Assembly: GCA_016935315.1 (NCBI GenBank)
Contig: JAFGRD010000036.1
Location: 27,548 to 91,547, forward strand
Direction of reading: 5' to 3'
DNA length: 64,000 bases
Source of the DNA: Pirellulales bacterium
GTDB lineage: Bacteria > Planctomycetota > Planctomycetia > Pirellulales > Thermoguttaceae
Position numbers and translations under genes: made by a program. Within the stretch, counting starts at the first letter, position 1, and each line of letters starts with the position of its first letter. A model generated the notes under the pieces. The model made no database searches. It had not been told where the DNA came from and saw only the letters and a program-made list of their open reading frames with translations. Below, one piece after another: positions 38,215 to 46,902 of this stretch.

Positions 38215-39717
38215 CTATTTCTTGTTCGCCATTTTGTTCCAGAGGTGGATCACGTAGTTCTCCACGAAATAGTCGAGCCCCGCCCAGCGCCCCACGGCCG
38301 TCGTGGCCAGCATGAACAGGGCCAGCATCTCGATGAAATCCTTGTTGATCAGCAGGGCGTGGCCGACCACGGGCGGATCGTGCGGATAGATGGTGGGCCA
38401 GGCCGGCTGGGTCAACACCACCGAAATCATGAAGCAGCCGCCCCCCAGGGCCGCCGGACGCGTAAACAGCCCCAGCAGCAGGCACAGCCCGATAGCCGTC
38501 AGCCCGTAGGTCACCGCGAGGTTGATCAGATCCACTCGGGTCCAAGGTACCGGCAGCGAGCCCCTGGCGGCCTGTGGTTCCGTGAGAATCCCGGCCAGGC
38601 CCTTCTGGAAACCTCTCTTCGACGCCTCCAGCCCGTTGAGCCAGACGTTGACCTCTTTGCGCAGCTCCTGCTTGCGATCGTAACGCCGCGCTTTCTGGTG
38701 CTCGGCACCGTTGTTGCCGACAGCTTCCCTCTTCTCGAAACGCTCCAGGGCGTCGAAGTGAACGGCGATGTCGTCCCGGTTGTCGGCCAAGACGGTCTTG
38801 AACGCGTCCTTGTACCGGCGATAGAGCTTCTCGGCCTCGGCCTGCTGGTCGGCGTTGAGCCCGAACTTGCGGACGGTCGCCTCTTTCAATTCCCTGCACG
38901 GCCCATAGAACTTCTCGGCGTCGATCAAGTCCGAAACGCTCAGCACTTCGCGCTTCGAGGGGCTCTTCAGCCGGTTGCCCGTCACCAGGCCGTCGGCCGA
39001 CGCCCCCTCGCCGAAGACGGGCTTCGAGGCGAGGGCACGGGCCGAACGGTTGATGCCGTCGGCGGCCTCTTTGTTCTCCTGGCCGTAGGCCGTCATGGCT
39101 TCCAGGTATTCCGTTTCGATCTGACTAATCTCGGCAAGCCAGGCTGCGACCTTTTCGGGCGACTTGCGCTCCTCGCTCGGCGCAGCGAAGTGGCTGAGAA
39201 TGGAAGTCTTGTTCTTTTTCAAGAAGTCTTCGAGCCGGTCCTCCGCCTTCCAGAGGATCGGTTCGGTGGCCAGGTCGAACTGGTCGGTCAGCGTCCGGAT
39301 CTTCCTCTCCAGACTCGCGACCGTGGCCTGGTCGGCCGGGATCAGTGTCTGGTTCTTCTCCTCCAACTTCTGGGCCTTCTCGTCGTACTTCTTCAGCCGC
39401 TTCACGTACGGATCGACCAGGCGCTTCAGGGAGTCTTCGCGGACCTTGCGCCAATCGGCCAGCAGCTTCTCAGCCGCCACGCCGCGTTCGATCCGAAGCC
39501 GCTCGCGCCCATCGATATCGTAGATCATGCCGTGGAAGATCCACGCCGCCGGTCCCTTGGCCATGGTGAGGAAGCTCTCGGCCGAGAACTCCGGGTGAGT
39601 GATTTTCCACACTCCTTCGTAGAAGAAGTGACAGCCCAGCCCCAACCGCAGCAACACCATCAACGCCACGGTCGCCGCGCCAATTCTGAATTGGCTCTTG
39701 AAGTCTTCGTATCTCAG
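38215..39717 (-). CDS. DoxX-like membrane protein split by a long helical insert
   Basis: 500 aa. The first membrane helix (VALMVLLRLGLGCHFFYEGV) and the last ~110 residues (INLAVTYGLTAIGLCLLLGL, GGGCFMISVVLTQPAWP, DFIEMLALFMLATTAVGRW) resemble DoxX/SURF4-type proteins. Between them lie about 330 residues of Lys/Glu/Arg-rich, mostly helical sequence. Function unknown; DoxX proteins are linked to electron transfer or redox stress. Start: AGGAGG lies 6 nt before a CTG at 39717 that opens the sequence LRYEDFKSQ; an ATG at 39798 has no ribosome site, so a CTG start is favoured but unproven. It is probably cotranscribed with the Gfo/Idh/MocA gene 66 bp downstream. Confidence 0.72.
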   Translation of the reverse strand: MRYEDFKSQFRIGAATVALMVLLRLGLGCHFFYEGVWKITHPEFSAESFLTMAKGPAAWIFHGMIYDIDGRERLRIERGVAAEKLLADWRKVREDSLKRLVDPYVKRLKKYDEKAQKLEEKNQTLIPADQATVASLERKIRTLTDQFDLATEPILWKAEDRLEDFLKKNKTSILSHFAAPSEERKSPEKVAAWLAEISQIETEYLEAMTAYGQENKEAADGINRSARALASKPVFGEGASADGLVTGNRLKSPSKREVLSVSDLIDAEKFYGPCRELKEATVRKFGLNADQQAEAEKLYRRYKDAFKTVLADNRDDIAVHFDALERFEKREAVGNNGAEHQKARRYDRKQELRKEVNVWLNGLEASKRGFQKGLAGILTEPQAARGSLPVPWTRVDLINLAVTYGLTAIGLCLLLGLFTRPAALGGGCFMISVVLTQPAWPTIYPHDPPVVGHALLINKDFIEMLALFMLATTAVGRWAGLDYFVENYVIHLWNKMANKK

Positions 39718-40163
39718 GGGAGTCCTCCTTGCCCTAGTCCGAAGGCAGGGCACGTTTGGTGTCGATCGGTGCGGTCCACGGCGGGAACACAACAACACAG
39801 AGCAACAGACCGCACGATGGGTGGGAGGCCGCTGCTTGCTCTTCTACGCCTCATTATAGTCCCCGGCTGCGTTTTCAACCAGACTGTTCGGAACTCGGCA
39901 CTCCTCACGCAAGCTGCGATAGGCCTCTCTGGGGACCAGTGGGCATGCGGCCCGGCGGTCCGCCACGACGAAACGTGTATGGTGCGATGGTGCCACCCGT
40001 TAGACCACTAGGCGACAATCGCGAATTGGGTAAAAATGGTGGTTTGGGGCGTTTTCTGCCGAAGGCCGCTGTATGGGAGGCCTGATTGACGGGCACTCTG
40101 ATTCGGCTCAACCCTAAGCGGCAAAAGATCTTATTGACGCTTGCCTGCTCGAAGTGGTCCACC
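39718..40163. other. Intergenic region with tRNA-like fragment and repeat end
   Basis: 446 bp without a convincing gene. On the minus strand at about 39993-40014 it has CGCCTAGTGGTCTAACGG, resembling a tRNA D-arm, but no anticodon or T arm follows in a foldable place. At 40131-40144 TTATTGACGCTTGC matches one end of the MITE-like element. Confidence 0.45.
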
Positions 40164-41162
40164 ATGAGAATCGTCCTCTGCTATCCGGTCACAAGAGATC
40201 ACCTGCAACAGATTGCGGCTGCCGCGCCGGAGTCTGAGGTCGTAGACGCGGGCCAGCAACGGATTGCGGACGAACTGTTTGCCGCCGACGTGTTCTGTGG
40301 CCATGCCAAGGTGCCCGTCGACTGGGAAGGCGTCGTGCGTCAGGGCCGGCTGAGATGGATCCAATCCTCGGCGGCGGGCATGGACCACTGCCTCGTGCCT
40401 GCGGTGGTTGAGTCGGAGATCGTCGTGACCAGCGCCTCGGGCGTGTTGGCCGACCAGGTCGCCGAACACGCCATTGCCCTGATCACCGGCTGGTGTCGCG
40501 ACCTGCCCACGTTCGTTCGGGCCCAGCAAAGCAGGGAGTTCGTCCGCCGCCCGACTCGCGACTTGACGGGCAGCACGGTGGGTATCGTCGGCTTCGGCGG
40601 TGTGGGCCGACGGCTGGCCGAGTTGCTGGCCGGATTCCGCACGCGGATCCTCGCCACCGACATGTTTCCGGTCGACAAGCCGGACTACGTCGAAGCCCTT
40701 TGGCCCGCCGAGGAGCTTCCGCAGATGGTCGCCCAGGCCGACGTGCTGGTGTTGTCATTGCCGCTGAACGGGATGACCCGCGGCATGGTGGACGCGGCGC
40801 TGCTGTCGAGGATGAAGCCGGGGGCGTTGTTGGCCAACATGGCCCGCGGACCGCTGGTGGTCACGGCCGATCTGGTCGAGTGCCTCCAGAGCGGGCACCT
40901 TGCCGGTGCGGTGATGGACGTGACCGATCCGGAACCGCTGCCGGCGGAGAGCGAGCTTTGGGGGATGCCCAACGTGATGATCACGCCGCACGTTGGCGGT
41001 CAGAGCGCTTGGCGGATCGACAACATGACGGACTTGTTCTGCCGCAATTTGTGCCGCTGGCAAGCCGGTCGGCCGTTGATCAACTACCTCAGCGACAAGC
41101 GGCTCGGGTTTCCGATCCGCGGCGGAGGAGCCCCGGTTTGGGGGGAGGTTTGTGAGTCCTGA
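40164..41162 (+). CDS. D-2-hydroxyacid dehydrogenase family protein
   Basis: 332 aa from the ATG at 40164; a longer frame from 40086 adds a non-conserved stretch. Rossmann motif VGIVGFGGVGRR, then NMARGPLV (catalytic Arg), DPEPLP (Glu) and ITPHVGG (His) in the right order. These NAD-dependent enzymes reduce 2-oxoacids; the sequence does not specify phosphoglycerate, glyoxylate or lactate. It appears monocistronic, upstream of the protein kinase gene. Confidence 0.88.
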   Translation: MRIVLCYPVTRDHLQQIAAAAPESEVVDAGQQRIADELFAADVFCGHAKVPVDWEGVVRQGRLRWIQSSAAGMDHCLVPAVVESEIVVTSASGVLADQVAEHAIALITGWCRDLPTFVRAQQSREFVRRPTRDLTGSTVGIVGFGGVGRRLAELLAGFRTRILATDMFPVDKPDYVEALWPAEELPQMVAQADVLVLSLPLNGMTRGMVDAALLSRMKPGALLANMARGPLVVTADLVECLQSGHLAGAVMDVTDPEPLPAESELWGMPNVMITPHVGGQSAWRIDNMTDLFCRNLCRWQAGRPLINYLSDKRLGFPIRGGGAPVWGEVCES

Positions 41163-41268
41163 CTCGCTCGGACACGCGTCTGGTCGGACTTTACGGCCGG
41201 GCGGGCCCTAGGTAAGATACGCACGCGGTGTCATGCTGTACTGCTCAGACAGACGGTGAGGCTGGCCC

Positions 41269-42378
41269 ATGTCCAACACGACGTTTTTCGAAGGTAGCGC
41301 AACTCGGACTTGGGGAGGCGGCGAGGCGGCTCGGTGCTCCGAAGAGTTGGCCCAACGATATCGGACGATCCTCGAAGAGCAACGATTCAGTTGGACCGAC
41401 CACCATCGGCTCATCAAGCTGTTGGGTTCGGGGGGACAGGGCGTCGTCTATCTGACCGAGCGCCGCGGCACCGACAGCTTCACCTTGCCCGTGGCGATGA
41501 AAATCTTTTCGCCCGAACGCTACGAGAACGACAACGCCTATGACGAGGCCATGGGGCGTATGGCCCAGGTCGCCGCGCAGGTGGCCCAAATCCAGCAGGA
41601 CAATCTGCTGGACGTGCACGGGTGGGTCGAACGCAGCCGGATCCGCCTGATGGAAATGGAATGGGTCGACGGGTTCGATCTCGCACGCCTGTTGACCCGC
41701 AAGATGCTCCAATGTGTCCACCATCGGGTCAGCGCCAAGCGATGGCATTACATTAATCAGGTAATCGTGACCGAGGGGCCGATGCAGCCGCGCGTCAAGC
41801 CGGGCATTGCCATCGCGATCGTTCGCGATTGCCTGGCGGCCTTGGCGGCGTTGCACCGCGAAGGGATCGTCCACGGCGACCTGAAGCCTTCGAACATCAT
41901 GGTCAAACGGACCGGGAACGCGAAGATCGTCGACATCGGCTCGGCCTTCAGCACGGAATCCGCTCCGAAGAAGCGCACCTGCACGCCCACCTATGCGGCG
42001 CCGGAAGTCCTGGAAGGTGGCGAGTGCTCGCCGCGGAGCGACCTGGCCAGCCTGGGATACGCGCTGATCGAGATGCTCGCCGGCGCACCGCCGTTTGCCG
42101 GGCTGACCAACTTCCGCGATCTCTTGGAGGCCAAGCGGTTCCTGGCGCAACGCCTGCCGCGCGTCCTGCCCGAGGAAGTCGTCTGCAACGAGTTGCTGAT
42201 GACCTTCTGCCGCGGTCTGGTGGCCCCGGACCCGATGCGCCGCTTCCCCAGCGCCGAGGCCGCCGACCTGGTCAAGGAAGGCGCCGCCAGCTTCCACCGC
42301 CAGTTGGTCAAGGGGGACCTGGCCAGCGAGTACGACAACGAGATCCGATTGTGGCTCGAAGAGCTGGAAGATCTGTAG
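41269..42378 (+). CDS. Soluble Ser/Thr protein kinase
   Basis: 369 aa kinase domain with no membrane segment or sensor. Glycine loop LGSGGQGVVY, Lys78 in VAMKIF, catalytic loop HGDLKPSN with Asp204 (HRD is HGD) and metal-binding DIG with Asp222 (instead of DFG), then YAAPEVL. All catalytic residues are present, so activity is plausible. The HGD form lacks the Arg that links activation-loop phosphorylation, so it may not need that step. No substrate is evident from neighbours. The stop codon lies in a family-2 repeat. Confidence 0.87.
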   Translation: MSNTTFFEGSATRTWGGGEAARCSEELAQRYRTILEEQRFSWTDHHRLIKLLGSGGQGVVYLTERRGTDSFTLPVAMKIFSPERYENDNAYDEAMGRMAQVAAQVAQIQQDNLLDVHGWVERSRIRLMEMEWVDGFDLARLLTRKMLQCVHHRVSAKRWHYINQVIVTEGPMQPRVKPGIAIAIVRDCLAALAALHREGIVHGDLKPSNIMVKRTGNAKIVDIGSAFSTESAPKKRTCTPTYAAPEVLEGGECSPRSDLASLGYALIEMLAGAPPFAGLTNFRDLLEAKRFLAQRLPRVLPEEVVCNELLMTFCRGLVAPDPMRRFPSAEAADLVKEGAASFHRQLVKGDLASEYDNEIRLWLEELEDL

Positions 42379-42398
42379 CCGAATTCGCGAGAATTCAG
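42374..42398 (+). repeat. Short dispersed repeat, family 2, copy 2
   Basis: Begins TGTAGCCGAATTCGCGAGAA and ends ATTCAG; 23 of 25 positions match 21572-21596. It includes the TAG stop of the kinase gene. A 12-nt GAATTCGCGAGAATTC inverted motif lies inside. Confidence 0.55.
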
Positions 42399-42478
42399 GG
42401 CGCTGCCATGCGGACGGCTCCCCCAAGCTAAAGTCTTGCGACTTTCCCTACCATTCCCGGCGAAAGCGGCCGCCGGGG

Positions 42479-43489
42479 CTACAACTCGATACGCCTTCCG
42501 TGCATATGGCTCTCGCGGGCCTGTTGCACGATGAACAGCGCTCGGTACGTGTCTTCAAGGCCTCGTGTTTTGCGCAACAGGCTGGTCACCGCACGATGGA
42601 ATTGCCCGAGCAGTTGCTCGCCGACGGGACGTTCACTGTCGAGTGATTCTTGATGCCTTCCGGCTTCATCGAACCAGACGAGCGTAGACGGCAGATCGAC
42701 GAAGGCGACGCCGTGCTCGCAGGAAACCTGCAACGCGGCCACCGGCCGATACGTGATGGCCTCGTGCCAGCCGGCGGGAAAATAGTAGCCGCAACTGATT
42801 TGCGCGATGGTTCCCGTGCCGGGGCACCCGCGATCGGAGAAATCGAGGCTCATCATCTGGTAGTCTTCTTCGGCCAGTCCATTTCCGGCCTCGTGCATCA
42901 CCCCCGTTACGTACGATGCCTCCCGATCGACCACGTATCGGCACCAGTCGACCAACTCGATGAGATCGCGCAGGGCCGAATGCTGGGCGGGGCAGCCGGA
43001 GAGGGCATGGTCGCGGTCCTTGGCGGCCACGCGCTGATGGCAGAAGAGCAGTCTAGGGTCTCCCAATCGGGTGGCGATCAACTTCTTCAGCCGCAAGGTC
43101 GCGGGCGCTTGCCGGCGAGGGAACTCGGCCACGAACGCGATGCCCGTCTGCTCCACCCGCTGCCTGACCAACTCGGCGTCTGCCGGCTCCAGGTCCAACC
43201 CGGCGGCACAATAGACCGCCTTGCCGGACTCGCAGGCCGCCAGAATCGGCAGCGCCCCGTACCATTGAGGCGAGAGAATCAGCACGGCGTCGATATCCTC
43301 GCGGCGCGCCAGGGCCCGATATCCATCCACGGCGGCGGCCGAGAATTCGGCGGCGGCCTGCTCGGCTCGATGCCCCACCTGTTCGCATACAGCCCGGACT
43401 TCAAATCGATCGGCCAGAGCGCGCAGTGCGGGTGCGTGCCGTTGCTGCCAGGCATCCCCCAATCCGACGAGGCCGACACGGAGTTTCAT
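42479..43489 (-). CDS. Cytoplasmic Gfo/Idh/MocA family oxidoreductase
   Basis: 336 aa from the ATG at 43489, where the Rossmann beta strand begins (MKLRVGLVGLGDAWQQRH). It has no Tat or Sec signal, unlike the other three family members here. The usual EKP segment is CAAGLDLEPADAE, so the catalytic Lys is not obvious; the enzyme may be divergent or inactive. Substrate unknown. A longer frame to 43543 is less likely. It converges on the kinase gene. Confidence 0.72.
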   Translation of the reverse strand: MKLRVGLVGLGDAWQQRHAPALRALADRFEVRAVCEQVGHRAEQAAAEFSAAAVDGYRALARREDIDAVLILSPQWYGALPILAACESGKAVYCAAGLDLEPADAELVRQRVEQTGIAFVAEFPRRQAPATLRLKKLIATRLGDPRLLFCHQRVAAKDRDHALSGCPAQHSALRDLIELVDWCRYVVDREASYVTGVMHEAGNGLAEEDYQMMSLDFSDRGCPGTGTIAQISCGYYFPAGWHEAITYRPVAALQVSCEHGVAFVDLPSTLVWFDEAGRHQESLDSERPVGEQLLGQFHRAVTSLLRKTRGLEDTYRALFIVQQARESHMHGRRIEL

Positions 43490-43966
43490 TCTACGGTCCC
43501 GTATGGGTCCCTTCTCCGGAGTGAATTCACAATGACTCGACAAGAAGCTCGCGTTCGGCGCAGCACGCCACCGAAGACCCTGCCGGTCCTGTGATTATAT
43601 CGGCCAGCACACGGGCTGCTCAATCGACTGAAAGCGGAAGTCACTGGAAAACCATGACTTGTGACCGCGATCGTCCCTCTGCCGCGACGCCGCGGGAAGC
43701 CGCGCACCCCGCCAAGTGTCATGTCGCTTCCGCAAGGAACGGGGGAAGACAAATTCCCCAGAACATTTATGCCGTGTGACCCGCAGTTTCCTCCTTGTCT
43801 ATTCAGAATCAACGGATAAACTGAATACTCCATCGCGCGGGAAACAAGACGCGTTGGGCCGCCGTACACACAGGCCTGGAAGCGAAAATCGGGGCAGCTT
43901 CTGCAGCCGAGCCTCCCGCCCGACTACCCCCCACGTATCCCACCCGAAACTGCAGAGGAGTACTTC
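43490..43966. other. Intergenic region upstream of thioredoxin-fold gene
   Basis: 477 bp with no recognised gene or repeat. It must hold the promoters of the leftward oxidoreductase gene and rightward thioredoxin-fold gene. Confidence 0.45.
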
Positions 43967-44461
43967 GTGACCACGCTAACGTTCGCCGCTTTCCTTCAAG
44001 CATCGATTCTGGCCGCCAATCCGGATAGCTATGTCGAGGCCCACCGCGAGGCACAGCGCGGCACGCCCATGGTCGTTATGGTTACTGCCGATTGGTGTTC
44101 ACCGTGCCAGCAAATGAAGAAGACCATTCTCCCCCAGGTAAGAAAGCTGGGCCTGTTGGAGAAAGTCGCGTTTGCCATGGTCAATGTCGACCGCGACCGC
44201 CCGCTGGCGAAAAAGCTGATCGGTGGTGGGCCGGTGCCCCAGTTGATCATGTACCGCAAGACGGCCAGCGGCTGGAGACGCAGGGGGCTCGTGGGCGGTC
44301 AGAGTGTGCGAACGGTCGAGAAGTTCATCAACGAGGGTCTGGTGCTCTCGCAGGCCGATCAAGACGCAGAAGCGGCCAGCACAGACGCCAAGCAACAGAC
44401 GCAGGCGCCCGAGCAAGCGGCCAAAGCCCCAAAGGTCAAGCCGGTCAGCCGCCAGCAATAG
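43967..44461 (+). CDS. Thioredoxin-fold protein with CSPC motif
   Basis: 164 aa from a GTG at 43967, supported by GAGGAG ending 6 nt upstream. Thioredoxin fold with active-site pair Cys44-x-x-Cys47 (ADWCSPCQQM) and cis-Pro in GGGPVPQLIMY. The N-terminus is weakly hydrophobic (TLTFAAFLQASILA), perhaps a signal. The last ~35 residues are Ala/Gln/Lys-rich and disordered. It may act as a thiol-disulfide enzyme. It is 189 bp upstream of the pseudaminic acid operon and separated by a hairpin, so probably a separate unit. Confidence 0.8.
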   Translation: MTTLTFAAFLQASILAANPDSYVEAHREAQRGTPMVVMVTADWCSPCQQMKKTILPQVRKLGLLEKVAFAMVNVDRDRPLAKKLIGGGPVPQLIMYRKTASGWRRRGLVGGQSVRTVEKFINEGLVLSQADQDAEAASTDAKQQTQAPEQAAKAPKVKPVSRQQ

Positions 44462-44526
44462 GGTCGCAGCGGGCCGGCCGCCGTCGCGTGTGCCATTGCT
44501 GCCTGCACCCCTCAAAGTAGTTGGTG

Positions 44527-44545
44527 CCCGAGGTAACTCGGGTTT
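44527..44545 (+). terminator. Hairpin with GTAA loop between thioredoxin gene and pse operon
   Basis: CCCGAG-GTAA-CTCGGG followed by TTT. The GNRA-type tetraloop makes a stable RNA stem 65 bp after the thioredoxin-fold stop codon. The T-run is short. Confidence 0.55.
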
Positions 44546-44650
44546 GACACGCGGGGCCCATAGTACATACGATACGCCCTTGGCGGCCGGGTACGCTGGC
44601 CGGCACGGAAGTCTTCCCCGCAGTACGGATGCCACCAAGGGGGGTGATCG

Positions 44651-45655
44651 ATGCTCAACGGCAGGTCGGTTCTGGTGACCGGCGGCACCGGCTCGTTCGG
44701 CCGCTGCTTCGTCGAAACGGTGCTGCAGCGATATCGGCCGCGCCGGCTGATCGTTTTCAGTCGGGACGAGTTGAAGCAGCACGAGATGGCCCGGCGGTTC
44801 TCTCCCGCGGCGTATGGCTGCCTGCGCTACTTCCTCGGCGACGTGCGAGACCGGGAGCGTTTATATCGGGCGTTCGACGGCGTCGACGTGGTGGTCCACG
44901 CGGCCGCGCTGAAGCAGGTTCCCACCTGCGAATACAACCCGCTGGAGGCGATCAAGACGAACGTCCTCGGCGCGGCCAACATCATCGACGCCGCGATCGA
45001 CCGGGGCGTCGATAGGGTGATCGGTCTGAGCACCGACAAGGCCGCCAATCCGGTCAACCTCTACGGTGCCACGAAACTCTGTTCCGACAAGCTGCTGGTC
45101 AGCGCAAACAGCTACGCCGGCCCACACCGTACGCGATTCTCCGTGGTGCGCTACGGCAACGTCATGGGTAGCCGCGGAAGCGTGGTTCCGCTGTTCCTGG
45201 AGAGACGGCGGCGGGGTGTGCTGCCGATTACCGATCCCCGCATGACCCGTTTCTGGATCACGGTCGAGCAGGGCGCCGATTTCGTGTTGGCCGTTCTGCA
45301 GCGGATGCGAGGCGGCGAGATCTTTGTGCCCAGGCTTCCCAGCATGAATATCGTCGATCTCGCCCGGGCCGTGGCGCCGGACTGCCGCACCGAGACCGTG
45401 GGGATTCGTCCGGGAGAGAGACTCCACGAGACCATGATCTCGGAGGACGACGCCCGACACACGCTGCAGTATGACGACTACTTCGCCATCCTTCCCGATC
45501 CGGCCATGCTGCACTTCAGCAGGGAACCCGATCCGGAAGGCGGTCGGTCTTGCGCCGAGGGATTTCGCTACAGCAGCGACACCAACGACGAATGGTTGTC
45601 GGTGGAGGAGTTGCGCCGGATGGTCGGCCTGATGGACGTCCGCGACGTGGCGTGA
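44651..45655 (+). CDS. pseB: UDP-GlcNAc 4,6-dehydratase (inverting), PseB
   Basis: 334 aa. It makes UDP-2-acetamido-2,6-dideoxy-beta-L-arabino-hexos-4-ulose, the first step to pseudaminic acid. Seen: nucleotide-binding TGGTGSFG, FSRDELKQHEMAR typical of PseB/FlaA1, catalytic region STDKAANPVNLYGATK, and VRYGNVMGSRGSVVPLF. GGGG/TGATCG before the ATG gives a weak ribosome site. First gene of a packed operon continuing with pseC 12 bp later. Confidence 0.92.
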   Translation: MLNGRSVLVTGGTGSFGRCFVETVLQRYRPRRLIVFSRDELKQHEMARRFSPAAYGCLRYFLGDVRDRERLYRAFDGVDVVVHAAALKQVPTCEYNPLEAIKTNVLGAANIIDAAIDRGVDRVIGLSTDKAANPVNLYGATKLCSDKLLVSANSYAGPHRTRFSVVRYGNVMGSRGSVVPLFLERRRRGVLPITDPRMTRFWITVEQGADFVLAVLQRMRGGEIFVPRLPSMNIVDLARAVAPDCRTETVGIRPGERLHETMISEDDARHTLQYDDYFAILPDPAMLHFSREPDPEGGRSCAEGFRYSSDTNDEWLSVEELRRMVGLMDVRDVA

Positions 45656-45666
45656 GGAGAAGCCCC

Positions 45667-46902
45667 TTGCAGGTTGCAGACGACAGACCGCCCGCACCGG
45701 ACGACCGCCCGGCCGACGCTCCGACGGCGGTTGGCCGTCGACCGCTCCGATACGCTTGCCAATCGATTTCCGAGGAAGATGTGTTGGCCGTCGTCAAGGT
45801 CTTGCAGAGCGACTGGCTGACGACCGGCCCGATGGTGGAACGGTTCGAGCGGGCGTTTGCCGACTACGTCGGCACGGCCGAAGCGGTGGCAGTCAGCAAC
45901 GGCACGGCCGCGCTGCACGCGGCCATGTTTGCCTTGGCGGTCGGCCCCGGCGACGAAGTGATCGTGCCGCCGATGACCTTTGCCGCCACGGCCAACGCGG
46001 TCGTGTTTCAGCGGGGGACTCCCGTGTTCGCCGACGTCGATCCGGAAACGCTGCTGCTTGCGCCGGAGCAGGTGGAAGCCCGGCTGACCGAACGCACTCG
46101 GGCGATCATCGCCGTGGACTACGCCGGGCAGCCTTGCGACTACGAGGCGCTGCGAGCGATCGCCCGGCGGCATCGCGTCGCGCTGGTGGCCGATGCCTCG
46201 CACGCGCTGGGCGCCCGAGACGCCGGCCGGCTGGTCGGAGGGCTGGCCGATCTGAGCACGTTCAGCCTGCACGCCGTCAAGACGATTACCACGGGCGAAG
46301 GCGGGATGATTACCACGGACGACGCCGGCTTGGCAGGGCGGATACAGCGTTTCCGCAATCACGGTTTCACGCGCGACCACGGACAGCGTGCCGCGGCCGG
46401 CGCTTGGTTCTACGAAATGAGGGAGTTGGGGTACAACTACCGTTTGACCGATTTTCAATGCGCGTTGGGGCTCAGCCAACTGTCGAGACTGGACGTCTGG
46501 TTGGACCGTCGTCGGGAAATCGCCCGGCGCTATGACTCGGCGTTCGCCGCCGTGCCCGGCCTGCGGCCCCTGGCCACCCGCGCCGGGGTGACCCACGCCC
46601 GGCACCTCTACGTGATTCGTCTGGACCGCGAACTGCTGGGAGTCGGGCGAGCGGAGGTCTTCGACGCCTTGCACCGCGAGGGGATCGAAGCGGGCGTCCA
46701 TTTCATCCCGGTTCACCTGCACCCTTTCTATCGCGAGCGATTCGGCACCGGCCCGGGAATGTGCCCGGTTGCCGAAGCTGCATATGAAGAAATCCTCTCG
46801 CTGCCGATGTTCCCCGCGATGACCGGCCGCGACGTGGCACGAGTGATCCGGGCGGTGCAGGCTGCTTGCGGCCTGGGGCAAAGGAGTTTCCAAGGCACAT
46901 GA
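45667..46902 (+). CDS. pseC: PLP-dependent aminotransferase, PseC
   Basis: 411 aa from a TTG at 45667, where AGGAGA lies 6 nt upstream; a longer ATG frame from 45550 overlaps pseB by 100 bp and its extension is low complexity. DegT/DnrJ/EryC1-type fold: SNGTAALHAAMFAL, PPMTFAATANAV, DASHALGA and FSLHAVKTITTGEGG with the PLP lysine. It transaminates the PseB product to a 4-amino sugar. Its stop overlaps the next start as ATGA (46899-46902). Confidence 0.9.
   Translation: MQVADDRPPAPDDRPADAPTAVGRRPLRYACQSISEEDVLAVVKVLQSDWLTTGPMVERFERAFADYVGTAEAVAVSNGTAALHAAMFALAVGPGDEVIVPPMTFAATANAVVFQRGTPVFADVDPETLLLAPEQVEARLTERTRAIIAVDYAGQPCDYEALRAIARRHRVALVADASHALGARDAGRLVGGLADLSTFSLHAVKTITTGEGGMITTDDAGLAGRIQRFRNHGFTRDHGQRAAAGAWFYEMRELGYNYRLTDFQCALGLSQLSRLDVWLDRRREIARRYDSAFAAVPGLRPLATRAGVTHARHLYVIRLDRELLGVGRAEVFDALHREGIEAGVHFIPVHLHPFYRERFGTGPGMCPVAEAAYEEILSLPMFPAMTGRDVARVIRAVQAACGLGQRSFQGT

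Noticed and set aside
38245..40011. 588-codon plus-strand open frame
   Set aside because: Antisense to the DoxX-like gene; low-complexity Leu/Gln/Arg composition.
45568..46893. 441-codon minus-strand open frame
   Set aside because: Antisense to pseC, whose PLP motifs are clear.
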